Assembly: GCA_020635875.1 (NCBI GenBank)
Contig: JACJYY010000002.1
Span: forward strand, 332,417-396,416
Direction: 5' to 3'
Origin: Flavobacteriales bacterium
GTDB taxonomy: Bacteria; Bacteroidota; Bacteroidia; Flavobacteriales; Flavobacteriaceae
Length of the DNA stretch: 64,000 nucleotides
Both the position numbers and the translations under genes were made by a program. The notes beneath the pieces are model-generated. The model worked only from the letters and a program-made list of their open reading frames with translations. It was not told where the DNA came from and did no database searches. This document shows, piece after piece, positions 23,236 to 31,035 of this stretch (the first letter of the stretch is position 1; every line of letters starts with the position of its first letter).

Positions 23236-24642
23236 CTATAAAACTATTGAATCCTCAAATTCAGCTGTCTGTAAATAATCTTTTACAATTGCTAAGGTTA
23301 ATTTTCGGTCTTGTTCTGAAAACACAATATTTAATTGTGAAGTAGTATCATCTTTAATTACACGACTAATTTTTGTAGAATTTACTTTCATTCTGTTTTG
23401 ATTAATGTTTAAAATAGAAGTTCTCATTTGAGCATACCATATACTTACATTTTTATCCTCTTTCCACTTCATCATATTACCTACTAAAACTGGAGAATGA
23501 GTATTAACTATAACCTGTCGTAGAGGGAATTCCATTTCATTAAAGTCCACGCTCAAATCTTTTAGCAAATCAGTCATTGCTTTAATTCTAAAAGGATGTA
23601 TACCATTTTCTGGTTCTTCAAAACACAATAAACCTGTATGTTTATCGTCAAACTCTAGTATACATAGGGCTAAAATCCGTAACGTTCCTTCTGACAACAC
23701 TCTTGACGAAAACTCTTTTTTATCAACGTCTTTAAGTTTAATCAAATACTGCTTGCTTTCCTTGTCATCTATAACACCTACCTCGATAAAATTCGGCAAA
23801 AAGCTATTAATCTTTCTAGAAATTTCTTTTAGTATATATTTATCGGTTTGTTGGATTCTAAATAATGCAGCCGCCAAATTTTTCCCACTTATAGAAATTG
23901 TGTCTTCGCCGTTGTTTTTACTCGTCGCCTGTCTTAAATCTTCTGGATTTAACTGTAAAAACTTCCAACTTTTCATTTCTTCTTTTGCCGCTAATACATG
24001 TGGAAAATCTACAGTATCAAAACTACTCAAAACAGTTCTAGTCGCATTACTTAAGGGAAATCTTCTCTTATTACCTCCTTGCACTCCATCCTGAGGAACA
24101 TGTATTATATCTAATCCATTTTCATTGACAGTTTCAATATAAGGAATCCCTCTTTTTCCTGTTCCTACTTTTGGCCTCCAATATTCTAATGATTTTTTTG
24201 GTATAATTTTATTTACCCAAACATCTTCTTGATGATTTAGTTTTGATAAATTTTCTTTTGATACTACCAAATCTTCAATTCCTGCTGAATTTGTAATTCT
24301 CTTGATTGATAACTCATATTTTAGCCTTGTGTACTTTAATTTTGATTCATTTCCCCAAGCATCTTTAACACTTTTATTTACAAGCATTTCAACAACAAAT
24401 TCCATTTCCATAGCATGATTGTCATCACCATATTGCGTGAATAGCTCTATAAACTCACCTCTTTGTTCATTAAATGCCCTTTTTAGATTATCCGTCTCAG
24501 CTAATCTAGATAACAAAGTCAGGGCATCAAATAAATTACTTTTCCCAGAGGCATTAGCTCCAGCAATAACAGTAAAGGGAGTAAACTCCATTTCAAAATT
24601 ATGAAAGGACTTAAATCCGTTTATTTTTAAATATGTAATCAT
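23236..24642 (-). CDS. AAA/ABC-type ATPase, putative defence-module sensor
   Basis: This 468-residue ATPase has the AAA_21/OLD-like layout. The N-terminus reads YLKINGFKSFHNFEMEF, then Walker A GANASGKS (residues 28-35). An ABC-like signature LSEGT is at 316-320, Walker B LLCFEEPENGIHP at 338-350 (Glu342-Glu343) and an H-loop His382 (NTHSP). A middle region of about 200 residues separates the halves. Relatives include RecF/SMC-type ATPases and the ATPase subunits of OLD, PARIS and AbiL systems. Hand counts of sampled 60-base lines give about 22-38% GC here against 32-43% in rsgA, which suggests transfer. The gene interrupts the rsgA-dtd order. Confidence 0.75.
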   Translation of the reverse strand: MITYLKINGFKSFHNFEMEFTPFTVIAGANASGKSNLFDALTLLSRLAETDNLKRAFNEQRGEFIELFTQYGDDNHAMEMEFVVEMLVNKSVKDAWGNESKLKYTRLKYELSIKRITNSAGIEDLVVSKENLSKLNHQEDVWVNKIIPKKSLEYWRPKVGTGKRGIPYIETVNENGLDIIHVPQDGVQGGNKRRFPLSNATRTVLSSFDTVDFPHVLAAKEEMKSWKFLQLNPEDLRQATSKNNGEDTISISGKNLAAALFRIQQTDKYILKEISRKINSFLPNFIEVGVIDDKESKQYLIKLKDVDKKEFSSRVLSEGTLRILALCILEFDDKHTGLLCFEEPENGIHPFRIKAMTDLLKDLSVDFNEMEFPLRQVIVNTHSPVLVGNMMKWKEDKNVSIWYAQMRTSILNINQNRMKVNSTKISRVIKDDTTSQLNIVFSEQDRKLTLAIVKDYLQTAEFEDSIVL

Positions 24643-24662
24643 TAGCTGACATTTTATTTATT

Positions 24663-24670
24663 CAAAAATA
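24663..24670 (-). promoter_or_regulatory. Candidate -7 element for the ATPase/TOPRIM-like pair
   Basis: The minus strand reads TATTTTTG, matching TAnnTTTG, 20 bases before the ATPase ATG in the 67-base gap after rsgA. No convincing -33 element is seen. It would allow expression of the module apart from the operon. Confidence 0.3.
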
Positions 24671-24709
24671 ACACATTAGATTGTGTAATGCTTTATAATG
24701 ATTTGATTT

Positions 24710-25660
24710 CTATTCAAAATCATACGAGTCTTTCCGATAATAGGTTTCGTCTCCTTCTAGCATTTGTAAGTAACTCTTATATCGCGACCATGCAATTTCA
24801 TTGTTTTCTAACGCTTCCTTGACGGCACATTTAGGCTCGTCTTTATGCAAACAATTATTAAACTTGCATTGGTCTTGGATGGCCAAAAATTCTGGAAAAT
24901 ATTTGCTTAACTCCCCAGGCTCAATATCCACAATTCCAAAACCTCTAATTCCTGGGGTATCAATTATTTTTGCCCCAAAGGACAAATCAAACATCTCTGC
25001 AAAGGTAGTAGTATGTTGTCCCTGCTGGTGAGCTTCCGAAATGGCTCCAATTTTCAAGTTGAGTGACGATTCTATAGCGTTTACCAAAGTCGATTTTCCT
25101 ACTCCAGAATGCCCAGAAAACATACTCACTTTATCCTTCATCAACTCTTTCAGCTGATTTACGTTTGTTCCTTCCGTAGAAGAAATTTCAAGACATTTAT
25201 AACCAATTGAACTATAGATGTACTCCAGATATAACTGTTCATCTTTAGTGGCTTCATCATAGGTATCCACCTTATTAAAAAGCAAAACTGCCTCAATCCC
25301 GTAGGCTTCGGCAGTTACTAAAAAGCGATCTATAAATCCCGTTAAGGTAGGCGGGTTGTTTATTGTGACCAACAAAAAAACAATATCAATATTGGACGCA
25401 ATTATATGGGTTTGTTTAGATAAATTAACGGACTTTCTTACAATGTAGTTTTTCCGATCATGAATATGATGAATTAACCCTGTAACGGCATCCGACTTCT
25501 CTTCTAATTCAAAATCAACGTAATCACCAACGGCGATAGGATTTGTACTCTTAATGCCTTTTAAACGGAACTTTCCCTTCATTCGGCATTCATAAACCAA
25601 ACCTTCTTCTGATTTAACAGTATACCAGCTTCCGGTTGATTTATAAACTAACCCCGTCAT
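24710..25660 (-). CDS. rsgA: Ribosome small-subunit-dependent GTPase A
   Basis: This 316-residue circularly permuted GTPase acts in late maturation of the 30S subunit. An OB-fold N-terminal part (GLVYKSTGSWYTVKSEEG) is followed by the permuted order of G motifs: FNKVD (G4) first, then GHSGVGKSTLVNA (G1) and DTPGIRGF (G3). The C-terminal zinc site is visible as CKFNNCLHKDEPKCAVK. The length is normal. It lies 11 bases after the DAHP synthase gene, and then the operon is interrupted by the ATPase/TOPRIM-like pair. Confidence 0.96.
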   Translation of the reverse strand: MTGLVYKSTGSWYTVKSEEGLVYECRMKGKFRLKGIKSTNPIAVGDYVDFELEEKSDAVTGLIHHIHDRKNYIVRKSVNLSKQTHIIASNIDIVFLLVTINNPPTLTGFIDRFLVTAEAYGIEAVLLFNKVDTYDEATKDEQLYLEYIYSSIGYKCLEISSTEGTNVNQLKELMKDKVSMFSGHSGVGKSTLVNAIESSLNLKIGAISEAHQQGQHTTTFAEMFDLSFGAKIIDTPGIRGFGIVDIEPGELSKYFPEFLAIQDQCKFNNCLHKDEPKCAVKEALENNEIAWSRYKSYLQMLEGDETYYRKDSYDFE

Positions 25661-25671
25661 TTAATGCCTTA

Positions 25672-26754
25672 TTAACTATTAATAATCGATTCTTGATGAT
25701 TAATCGATTCTTGATGTATGGCTTTAAATATTTTATTCACAAATTCTTCACTCAGTCCTTTTTTAGACCCTTCCGCCACCATTTTATCTAAAATTTGATT
25801 CCAACGCGTATTTTGTAATACAGCTACGTTTGCATCTCTTTTCACTTGTCCGATTTCATTAGCCACTTGCATTCTTTTTCCTAATAACTCTAACAAATTA
25901 GCATCTAACACATCAATAGTAGCTCTTAATTTACCCATTTTTTGCTCGAAATCAGCCGTGTCTCCACTCTCTTTTCTCACTTTCAAATCTTTGAAAATTT
26001 GTTTTAAGGCATCTGGCGTTACTTGTTGAGCCGCATCAGACCATGCGTTATCTGGGTCGATGTGCGTTTCGATAATCATACCATCATAATTCAAATCCAA
26101 AGCTTCTTGTGTTACTTCAAGAATCATGTTACGATTTCCAGTAATATGTGAAGGGTCAATGATTAATGGTAAATCAGGAAATTTATTTTGTAATTCGATT
26201 GCAATTTGCCATTCTGGAATGTTTCTATACTTCGTTTTCTGGTAGGTAGAAAAACCTCTGTGAATAACTCCTAAGTTTTTTATATCTGCCATATATAAAC
26301 GCTCAACTCCTCCTAACCATAAGGCCAAATCAGGATTGACCGGGTTTTTGATTAAAACGATTTTATCAGTTCCTTTTAGAGTATCAGCAATTTCTTGTAC
26401 AGCAAATGGATTAGCTGTTGTACGTGCACCTACCCATAAAACATCGATGTCATATTCTAGAGCTAATTTACAGTGTGCCGCTGTAGCTACTTCAGTACCC
26501 ATTAATAGTCCTGTTTCTTCTTTGGCTTTTTTCAACCATTTTAAACCGATTTCTCCTACGCCTTCAAAACCTCCTGGACGAGTTCTTGGTTTCCATATAC
26601 CAGCACGAAATACGGTTACATCTGAATCTTTTAATTGATGAGCTACAGCTAATACTTGTTCTTCTGTTTCCGCACTACAAGGTCCTGCTATCACTAAGGG
26701 ATGGGATAAATTCATATTATCCAACCAAGTTCTCATTTCTTTTTTGTTTTCCAT
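25672..26754 (-). CDS. Bifunctional DAHP synthase / chorismate mutase
   Basis: This 360-residue protein fuses a type I-beta DAHP synthase (residues 1-260) to an AroQ-type chorismate mutase (about 270-350). The synthase shows VIAGPCSAET (about 21-30), FRAGIWKPRTRPGGFEG and IDPSHITGNR. The mutase half carries LRATIDVLDANLLELLGKRMQVANEIGQVKR. The fusion starts aromatic synthesis and also commits chorismate to Phe and Tyr. The C-terminal tail has a tandem duplication (HQESIN twice). It sits between tyrA and rsgA in the attenuated pheA operon. Confidence 0.95.
   Translation of the reverse strand: MENKKEMRTWLDNMNLSHPLVIAGPCSAETEEQVLAVAHQLKDSDVTVFRAGIWKPRTRPGGFEGVGEIGLKWLKKAKEETGLLMGTEVATAAHCKLALEYDIDVLWVGARTTANPFAVQEIADTLKGTDKIVLIKNPVNPDLALWLGGVERLYMADIKNLGVIHRGFSTYQKTKYRNIPEWQIAIELQNKFPDLPLIIDPSHITGNRNMILEVTQEALDLNYDGMIIETHIDPDNAWSDAAQQVTPDALKQIFKDLKVRKESGDTADFEQKMGKLRATIDVLDANLLELLGKRMQVANEIGQVKRDANVAVLQNTRWNQILDKMVAEGSKKGLSEEFVNKIFKAIHQESINHQESIINS
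25684..25716 (-). repeat. Tandem 18-bp repeat at the 3' end of the DAHP synthase gene
   Basis: AATCGATTCTTGATG occurs at 25684-25698 and again at 25702-25716, a period of 18 bases. It encodes two successive HQESIN units just before the stop codon. It looks like a recent slippage duplication of the C-terminus. Confidence 0.8.
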
Positions 26755-26761
26755 TGTTCTA

Positions 26762-27619
26762 TTATTTCGGTGTTCTTATTCCTTCTAAAATTGTTTTTAT
26801 TCTATTTACTGATTCCATTTCTTCGAAAACAGCTTCGTAATCTTCTTGTTCTAATAATTTTTTAAATCGCTTTAGGTTATCAATATACTCGCCTAACGAT
26901 TCTGTCACATACTTTCTATTCTGTTCAAAAATAGGTGTCCACATGGCTGGTGAACTTTTTGCCAATCGCACTGTACTCTCAAATCCACTGCCCGCCATAT
27001 CAAATATATCACGCTCATTCTTCTCCTTCTCAATTACTGTTTTCCCTAACATAAAAGAACTGATATGAGACAAATGAGAAACATAGGCTATATGTTTATC
27101 ATGAGACTTTGGCTTCATATAGCGGATTTTCATGCCTATTTTTTCAAAAATAGATACGGCAAAAGCCCCTAATACTACGTCCGTTTTCTCGTACTCACAA
27201 ATGATATTCGTTTTGCCTTTGAACAAACCCTCTATCGCCGCTGTTGGACCAGAAAATTCTGTTCCTGCAATAGGATGAGTCGCCAAATAATTCCTGCGCT
27301 TTGGATGATTTTCTACCAGTTTACAAACAGGTCTTTTTGTCGAACCTACTTCAAAAACAATTGTATCATCTCCAACTTTGTCTAAAATCTCTGGTAATTC
27401 CTTTAATAAAGCATTAACTGGAATGGAAACAATCACAACCTTAGCGTCTGAAATGCTTTCAAAATTAGCAATTTCATCTATAATACCTAATTCCTTTGCT
27501 AATTTGACATGAGCTGGGTTTTTATCAATTCCATAAATGGTTGCGTAGGGGTATTGGCGTTTTATGTCTCTGACCAAAGAACCTCCTATTAAACCCACAC
27601 CTATGACACAAACTTTCAT
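26762..27619 (-). CDS. tyrA: Prephenate dehydrogenase
   Basis: This 285-residue enzyme oxidatively decarboxylates prephenate on the tyrosine branch. It has the N-terminal Rossmann motif GVGLIGGSLVRDI (residues 7-19) and the acidic GIDKN ending strand two. Also present are VIVSIPVNALLKELP, GSTKRPVC and the active-site region YLATHPIAGTEFSGPTAA with the catalytic His. The all-helical C-terminal domain contains HIAYVSHLSHISSF. There is no ACT domain. It is eight bases from the DAHP synthase gene and nine from the aminotransferase. Confidence 0.94.
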   Translation of the reverse strand: MKVCVIGVGLIGGSLVRDIKRQYPYATIYGIDKNPAHVKLAKELGIIDEIANFESISDAKVVIVSIPVNALLKELPEILDKVGDDTIVFEVGSTKRPVCKLVENHPKRRNYLATHPIAGTEFSGPTAAIEGLFKGKTNIICEYEKTDVVLGAFAVSIFEKIGMKIRYMKPKSHDKHIAYVSHLSHISSFMLGKTVIEKEKNERDIFDMAGSGFESTVRLAKSSPAMWTPIFEQNRKYVTESLGEYIDNLKRFKKLLEQEDYEAVFEEMESVNRIKTILEGIRTPK

Positions 27620-27627
27620 TTTGAATC

Positions 27628-28776
27628 TTAATTAAAACGCTTTATCGCTTCTATTATTTTGTCTTCTTTGACACACAAAGAAAAACGTACATAACCTTGT
27701 CCGTTACTTCCAAAAACAGTTCCTGGAACGATAAATATATTTTTTTCGTACAATACTTTATCAATAAACTCTTCTGCACTAACTCCATTGTTTGGTAATT
27801 TTGCCCAAACAAACATCCCTACCGCATTTTTATCATAGGTCAAGCCTAGTTTATGAACCAACTGGTAAATTAATTCGCGTCTTCTGTTGTACACTTCGTT
27901 GAGATCATCAAACCAATCTTGTTCATTTTTAAGTGCTTCGACAGCTCCCTTCTGAATACCATAAAACATACCACTGTCCATATTACTTTTCACCTTCAAT
28001 ACAGCATTAATCAATGCTGGGTTTCCTACAATCATACCTACTCTCCATCCTGCCATATTGAACGACTTACTCAACGAATTGAGTTCTAACGCTACTTCCT
28101 TAGCCTCTGGTATTTGAAAAACACTCATTGGCTTTTTGGTCAACACAAAACTGTACGGATTATCATTCACTAACAGTATGTTATTTTTTTTACAAAATGC
28201 CACAAGTCTTTCATACACACCGAGATCCCCACTTGCTCCTGTTGGCATATGTGGATAATTTACCCACATGATTTTCACTTTGGACACATCCATCTGCTCT
28301 AACGCATCAAAATCAGGATACCAACCATTAGCCTCTGTTAAATCGTAATATTTTGGCACTGCTCCAACGAGATTGGTTACGGATGTATAGGTAGGATATC
28401 CTGGATTCGGAATCAATGCTTCGTCTCCTGGATTCAAAAAAGCCATAGAAACATGCATTATCCCTTCCTTGGAACCCATTAAGGGCAATATCTCATTATC
28501 TATTGAAAACGAAACATTGTAATATTTCTTATAAAAATCAGCAAAACCTTGTCTTAGCTCAGGTAACCCTTGATAACTCTGATACTGATGAGCCAAATCA
28601 TCATGCAAGGAATTAGTTAAGGCATCAAGCACTTCTTGTTTAGGAGCCAAATCTGGACTACCAATTCCCATACTGATAATAGGCCTGCCTTCTGCCATCA
28701 AACCTCGTACTTCTCTTAACTTGATAGAGAAATAGTACTCATTTATTGTGTCTAATCTGTCAGCGGTTTGTATCAT
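27628..28776 (-). CDS. PLP-dependent class I/II aminotransferase of the aromatic operon
   Basis: This 382-residue aminotransferase has the PLP-binding lysine in SLSKSFNMAGWRVG (about residue 232). The conserved NPGYPTY, NYPHMPTGA and DNPYSFV segments and the C-terminal Arg region (GYVRFSLC) are also visible. Its place between pheA and tyrA suggests it transaminates phenylpyruvate, hydroxyphenylpyruvate or prephenate, but the sequence resembles the broad LL-DAP/aspartate aminotransferase class and the substrate is inferred from context. It overlaps pheA by four bases (ATGA). Confidence 0.88.
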   Translation of the reverse strand: MIQTADRLDTINEYYFSIKLREVRGLMAEGRPIISMGIGSPDLAPKQEVLDALTNSLHDDLAHQYQSYQGLPELRQGFADFYKKYYNVSFSIDNEILPLMGSKEGIMHVSMAFLNPGDEALIPNPGYPTYTSVTNLVGAVPKYYDLTEANGWYPDFDALEQMDVSKVKIMWVNYPHMPTGASGDLGVYERLVAFCKKNNILLVNDNPYSFVLTKKPMSVFQIPEAKEVALELNSLSKSFNMAGWRVGMIVGNPALINAVLKVKSNMDSGMFYGIQKGAVEALKNEQDWFDDLNEVYNRRRELIYQLVHKLGLTYDKNAVGMFVWAKLPNNGVSAEEFIDKVLYEKNIFIVPGTVFGSNGQGYVRFSLCVKEDKIIEAIKRFN

Positions 28777-29603
28777 ACGCGCCCATTTTTATATTCGCCA
28801 AGCACCTTAAAACTCTCTGCCATTATACTTAATATCGCTAATGCTTTTTTGTAATTGTCATAATTCTCGAAAGTAACCGCCACAAAAAACGAGTACTTCC
28901 ATGGTGTATCAGCTTTTGGCAAAGATTGAATTTTTGTCAAGTTCAAACGGCAATCACTCATTACATTAAGAAACGAAGCTAAACTTCCTCTTTTGTGACT
29001 TAATTCAAAATTAAATGATGCCTTATTTACCTCATCTTGAGACACCTTAAAGCGATCATCTTTTGAACAGATTACAAAACGAGTCATATTGGTCTCTATG
29101 GTCTGTATTTCGCTACTTAAAACATCCAATCCGTACATCTGAGCAGCCACCTTACTAGCGATAGCAGCTATTCCTCTTATTTGTCCCTGTTGTATGCGTC
29201 TTGCCGTTTCAGCAGTATCGGAATCCTCTACCAATCGAATATGCGGATAGTCGTAAAAAAACTCCTTGCACTGCAATAAAGCCATAGGATGAGAGTGTAC
29301 TTCGTTAATATCCTCTATTTTTTGACCTGGCAAACACAACAAATGATGATGAATATTAATGTACTTTTCGCCAACGATATTCAAATTGTATTTATCAATT
29401 AAGGCGTAATTAGGAATAATAGAGCCTACAATTGAATTTTCTATAGCCATAACAATACAGTCTGACTTATCATCAATCAATCGTCTGACCAATCCATCAA
29501 AAGTCATACACTCATCAACCTCGACATCGCTATGGAAAAACTCCATAGCTGCCTGATGGTGGTACGACCCTTTAATCCCTTGTATTCCCACTATTTGTTT
29601 CAT
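28773..29603 (-). CDS. pheA: Prephenate dehydratase
   Basis: This 276-residue enzyme turns prephenate into phenylpyruvate. The N-terminal catalytic domain begins QIVGIQGIKGSYHHQAAMEFF. It contains IENSIVGSI, the TRF region (NMTRFVICSK) that includes the catalytic Thr, and then a C-terminal ACT domain (SHKRGSLASFLNV, then SLPKADTPWKYSFFV) for Phe feedback. A longer frame starts at 29633, but that ATG lies in the terminator hairpin. The ATG at 29603 gives the conserved start MKQIVGIQG and is preferred. The gene is preceded by a full attenuator with a Tyr/Phe leader peptide. Confidence 0.94.
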   Translation of the reverse strand: MKQIVGIQGIKGSYHHQAAMEFFHSDVEVDECMTFDGLVRRLIDDKSDCIVMAIENSIVGSIIPNYALIDKYNLNIVGEKYINIHHHLLCLPGQKIEDINEVHSHPMALLQCKEFFYDYPHIRLVEDSDTAETARRIQQGQIRGIAAIASKVAAQMYGLDVLSSEIQTIETNMTRFVICSKDDRFKVSQDEVNKASFNFELSHKRGSLASFLNVMSDCRLNLTKIQSLPKADTPWKYSFFVAVTFENYDNYKKALAILSIMAESFKVLGEYKNGRV

Positions 29604-29611
29604 ACCTAAAG

Positions 29612-29640
29612 AAAAAAAAATCCCGACTATCATCGGGATT
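29612..29640 (-). terminator. Attenuator terminator before pheA
   Basis: On the minus strand AATCCCGA and TCGGGATT form an 8-bp stem with a six-base loop, followed by an uninterrupted T-run. It ends eight bases before the pheA ATG, so transcripts stopping here would carry only the leader peptide. Confidence 0.88.
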
Positions 29641-29678
29641 GTATTTTATTATAGTTCAAATAACACAACAACAACCCC
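29635..29678 (-). promoter_or_regulatory. Antiterminator helix of the pheA attenuator
   Basis: On the minus strand GGGGTTGT (29678-29671), just after the leader stop, can pair with ACAATCCC (29642-29635) with one G-U pair. The second arm overlaps the 5' arm of the terminator, so the two helices exclude each other. The first arm can instead pair in part with the leader-peptide codons (ACAAC with GTTGT), which gives the classical 1:2 or 2:3 choice. Confidence 0.7.
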
Positions 29679-29685
29679 AGTACTC

Positions 29686-29742
29686 CTACTGATAAAACGG
29701 GTATATAAAAGTGTTGTAATAACTGTTATTTGAATTCATCAT
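29686..29742 (-). CDS. Phe/Tyr leader peptide of the pheA operon
   Basis: An ATG at 29742 (second ATG directly after it) opens an 18-codon frame ending in TAG: MMNSNNSYYNTFIYPFYQ. It holds four Tyr and two Phe, all within the last eleven residues and so just ahead of the regulatory helices. This is the composition and position expected for a ribosome-mediated attenuator sensing charged tRNA-Tyr and tRNA-Phe. A -7-like box with one mismatch (TACTTTCG, 29767-29760 on the minus strand) would start the transcript close to the leader ATG. No clear -33 element is seen. Confidence 0.8.
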   Translation of the reverse strand: MMNSNNSYYNTFIYPFYQ

Positions 29743-29859
29743 TTGCCTTTTTTCGGGTACGAAAGTACTAAATAATATTCTAATAAAAAAGAGGTCAATA
29801 ATACCTTATTGTTAACTCTATTAAGATTTAACTCTAGTTGACTTATTGACTACCTCCTA

Positions 29860-30495
29860 CTAAAACTTAAATATCGCTGTTTCTATCTTTTTTATTTTAC
29901 ACCAGTAACACAAAAAAGTAAAAATTGTAGTATGTAATATCATCAATAGAAACATTGCCAAATAAGGCACCCCCCACAATTGAGGTCCCATATCATAGTA
30001 CGTCCACACTCCTAAGTTAATCGTAACAAACTCCCCTATTGTTGGGAATACCATAGACACAAATGCGGTTACTAAGAGCTTTTGAAAATAGGTCACTTGT
30101 GATAGCAACCTAATGTAACGAGACTCAATCCTAAACAAAAACAAAAAAGACAGTGCCCACATAAATGGCAACCATAACGGATAAACCCGACCTCCGCTTA
30201 AATCGTGATAATTCCAAAAGTCAAAGTATATCCCAAGAGCTTCCGTAAGTACTCCAGACACACAGGTTATACCCATACCCAAATAAACGATTTTTAGCGT
30301 ATTGGCGTCCAAATACTTGGGACCGTTCACAAACACAAAATAACCAATTCTGACCATACATATTACGGCTAAGACCAAATCCCATTGATGCAAAAGCCCA
30401 ATCACTGTACCTGAAATCAACAACAACACAGTTGCCCTTAATGTAACTAACAATCCATACAAGTTGGGATTTTCTATTTTTTCTAATGCAAACAT
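29860..30495 (-). CDS. Polytopic membrane protein of unknown function
   Basis: This 211-residue protein has about six hydrophobic segments (roughly residues 16-36, 40-55, 68-88, 105-120, 135-155 and 178-198), short loops and a basic C-terminus (CKIKKIETAIFKF). The loop FDFWNYHDLSGGRVYPLWLP is rich in aromatic residues and could face a lipid or cofactor. I do not recognise the family. It lies downstream of the PUR-protein gene behind a terminator and upstream of the pheA leader region. The gap to the pheA leader has no other gene. Confidence 0.65.
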   Translation of the reverse strand: MFALEKIENPNLYGLLVTLRATVLLLISGTVIGLLHQWDLVLAVICMVRIGYFVFVNGPKYLDANTLKIVYLGMGITCVSGVLTEALGIYFDFWNYHDLSGGRVYPLWLPFMWALSFLFLFRIESRYIRLLSQVTYFQKLLVTAFVSMVFPTIGEFVTINLGVWTYYDMGPQLWGVPYLAMFLLMILHTTIFTFLCYWCKIKKIETAIFKF

Positions 30496-30515
30496 TTCCC
30501 TTAAATTAATTCATA

Positions 30516-30542
30516 AAAAAAGACCACAATTGCGGTCTTTTT
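30516..30542 (-). terminator. Intrinsic terminator after the PUR-type gene
   Basis: AAAAAGACC and GGTCTTTTT form a 9-bp stem around an eight-base loop. On the minus strand the stem ends in a T-run, 23 bases past the stop of the PUR-domain gene. Confidence 0.8.
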
Positions 30543-30564
30543 AACTTTTTCATTGTACAACATA

Positions 30565-30954
30565 TTAAATGTCATCAAAATCAATATCCGTAAATTTACT
30601 TGACCCTTCTGAACCGCCTTCTTTAGCACCAGAAGCCTCTTCGTAATTAGATTCTTTTTTAAAATCCTTTTGGTGTCTTTCAGAAATCACTTCATCTCCT
30701 TTTGCATTTATGATATATGAAGTCATCTCTTCTAAAATTGCTGCAAACTCAGCGAAATCTTCTTTATATAAATATATCTTATGTTTTTTAAAATGGAATG
30801 AACCATCTTGTTCTGTAAATTTTTTACTTTCTGTGACGGTCAAATAATAATCGTCCGCTTTTGTTGCTCTTACATCAAAAAAATATGTTCTTCTCCCAGC
30901 TCTCAACACCTTTGAGAAAATCTCTTCTTTATCTGTCATATCATAATCGCTCAT
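30565..30954 (-). CDS. PUR-alpha-like nucleic-acid-binding protein (DUF3276)
   Basis: This 129-residue protein matches the bacterial PUR family (DUF3276). One PUR repeat is visible: VLRAGRRTYFFDVRATKADDYYLTV (strands, about residues 17-41), then KKHKIYLYKEDFAEFAAILEEMTSYI (strand plus helix). The acidic low-complexity tail is rich in Ser, Gly and Glu and ends FTDIDFDDI. PUR proteins bind single-stranded DNA or RNA as dimers. The best-studied bacterial one, Borrelia BpuR, is an RNA/DNA-binding regulator. The target here is unknown. Confidence 0.85.
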   Translation of the reverse strand: MSDYDMTDKEEIFSKVLRAGRRTYFFDVRATKADDYYLTVTESKKFTEQDGSFHFKKHKIYLYKEDFAEFAAILEEMTSYIINAKGDEVISERHQKDFKKESNYEEASGAKEGGSEGSSKFTDIDFDDI

Positions 30955-31003
30955 AATCTTTCTCTTTATTTATTTTTTTATTGTTTTATAATTTCAAAAA
31001 TCT

Positions 31004-31033
31004 AAAAAAAAGATTTACCAAACAAATCTTTTT
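31004..31033 (-). terminator. AT-rich terminator after the ABC exporter gene
   Basis: AAAAAGATTT and AAATCTTTTT form a 10-bp AT-rich stem with a seven-base loop. On the minus strand it ends in a long T-run just past the exporter stop codon. Confidence 0.65.
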
Positions 31034-31035
31034 CC

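Noticed and set aside
29604..29633. N-terminal extension of pheA from 29633
   Set aside because: The extra codons are the attenuator terminator itself; the family start is MKQIVGIQG.
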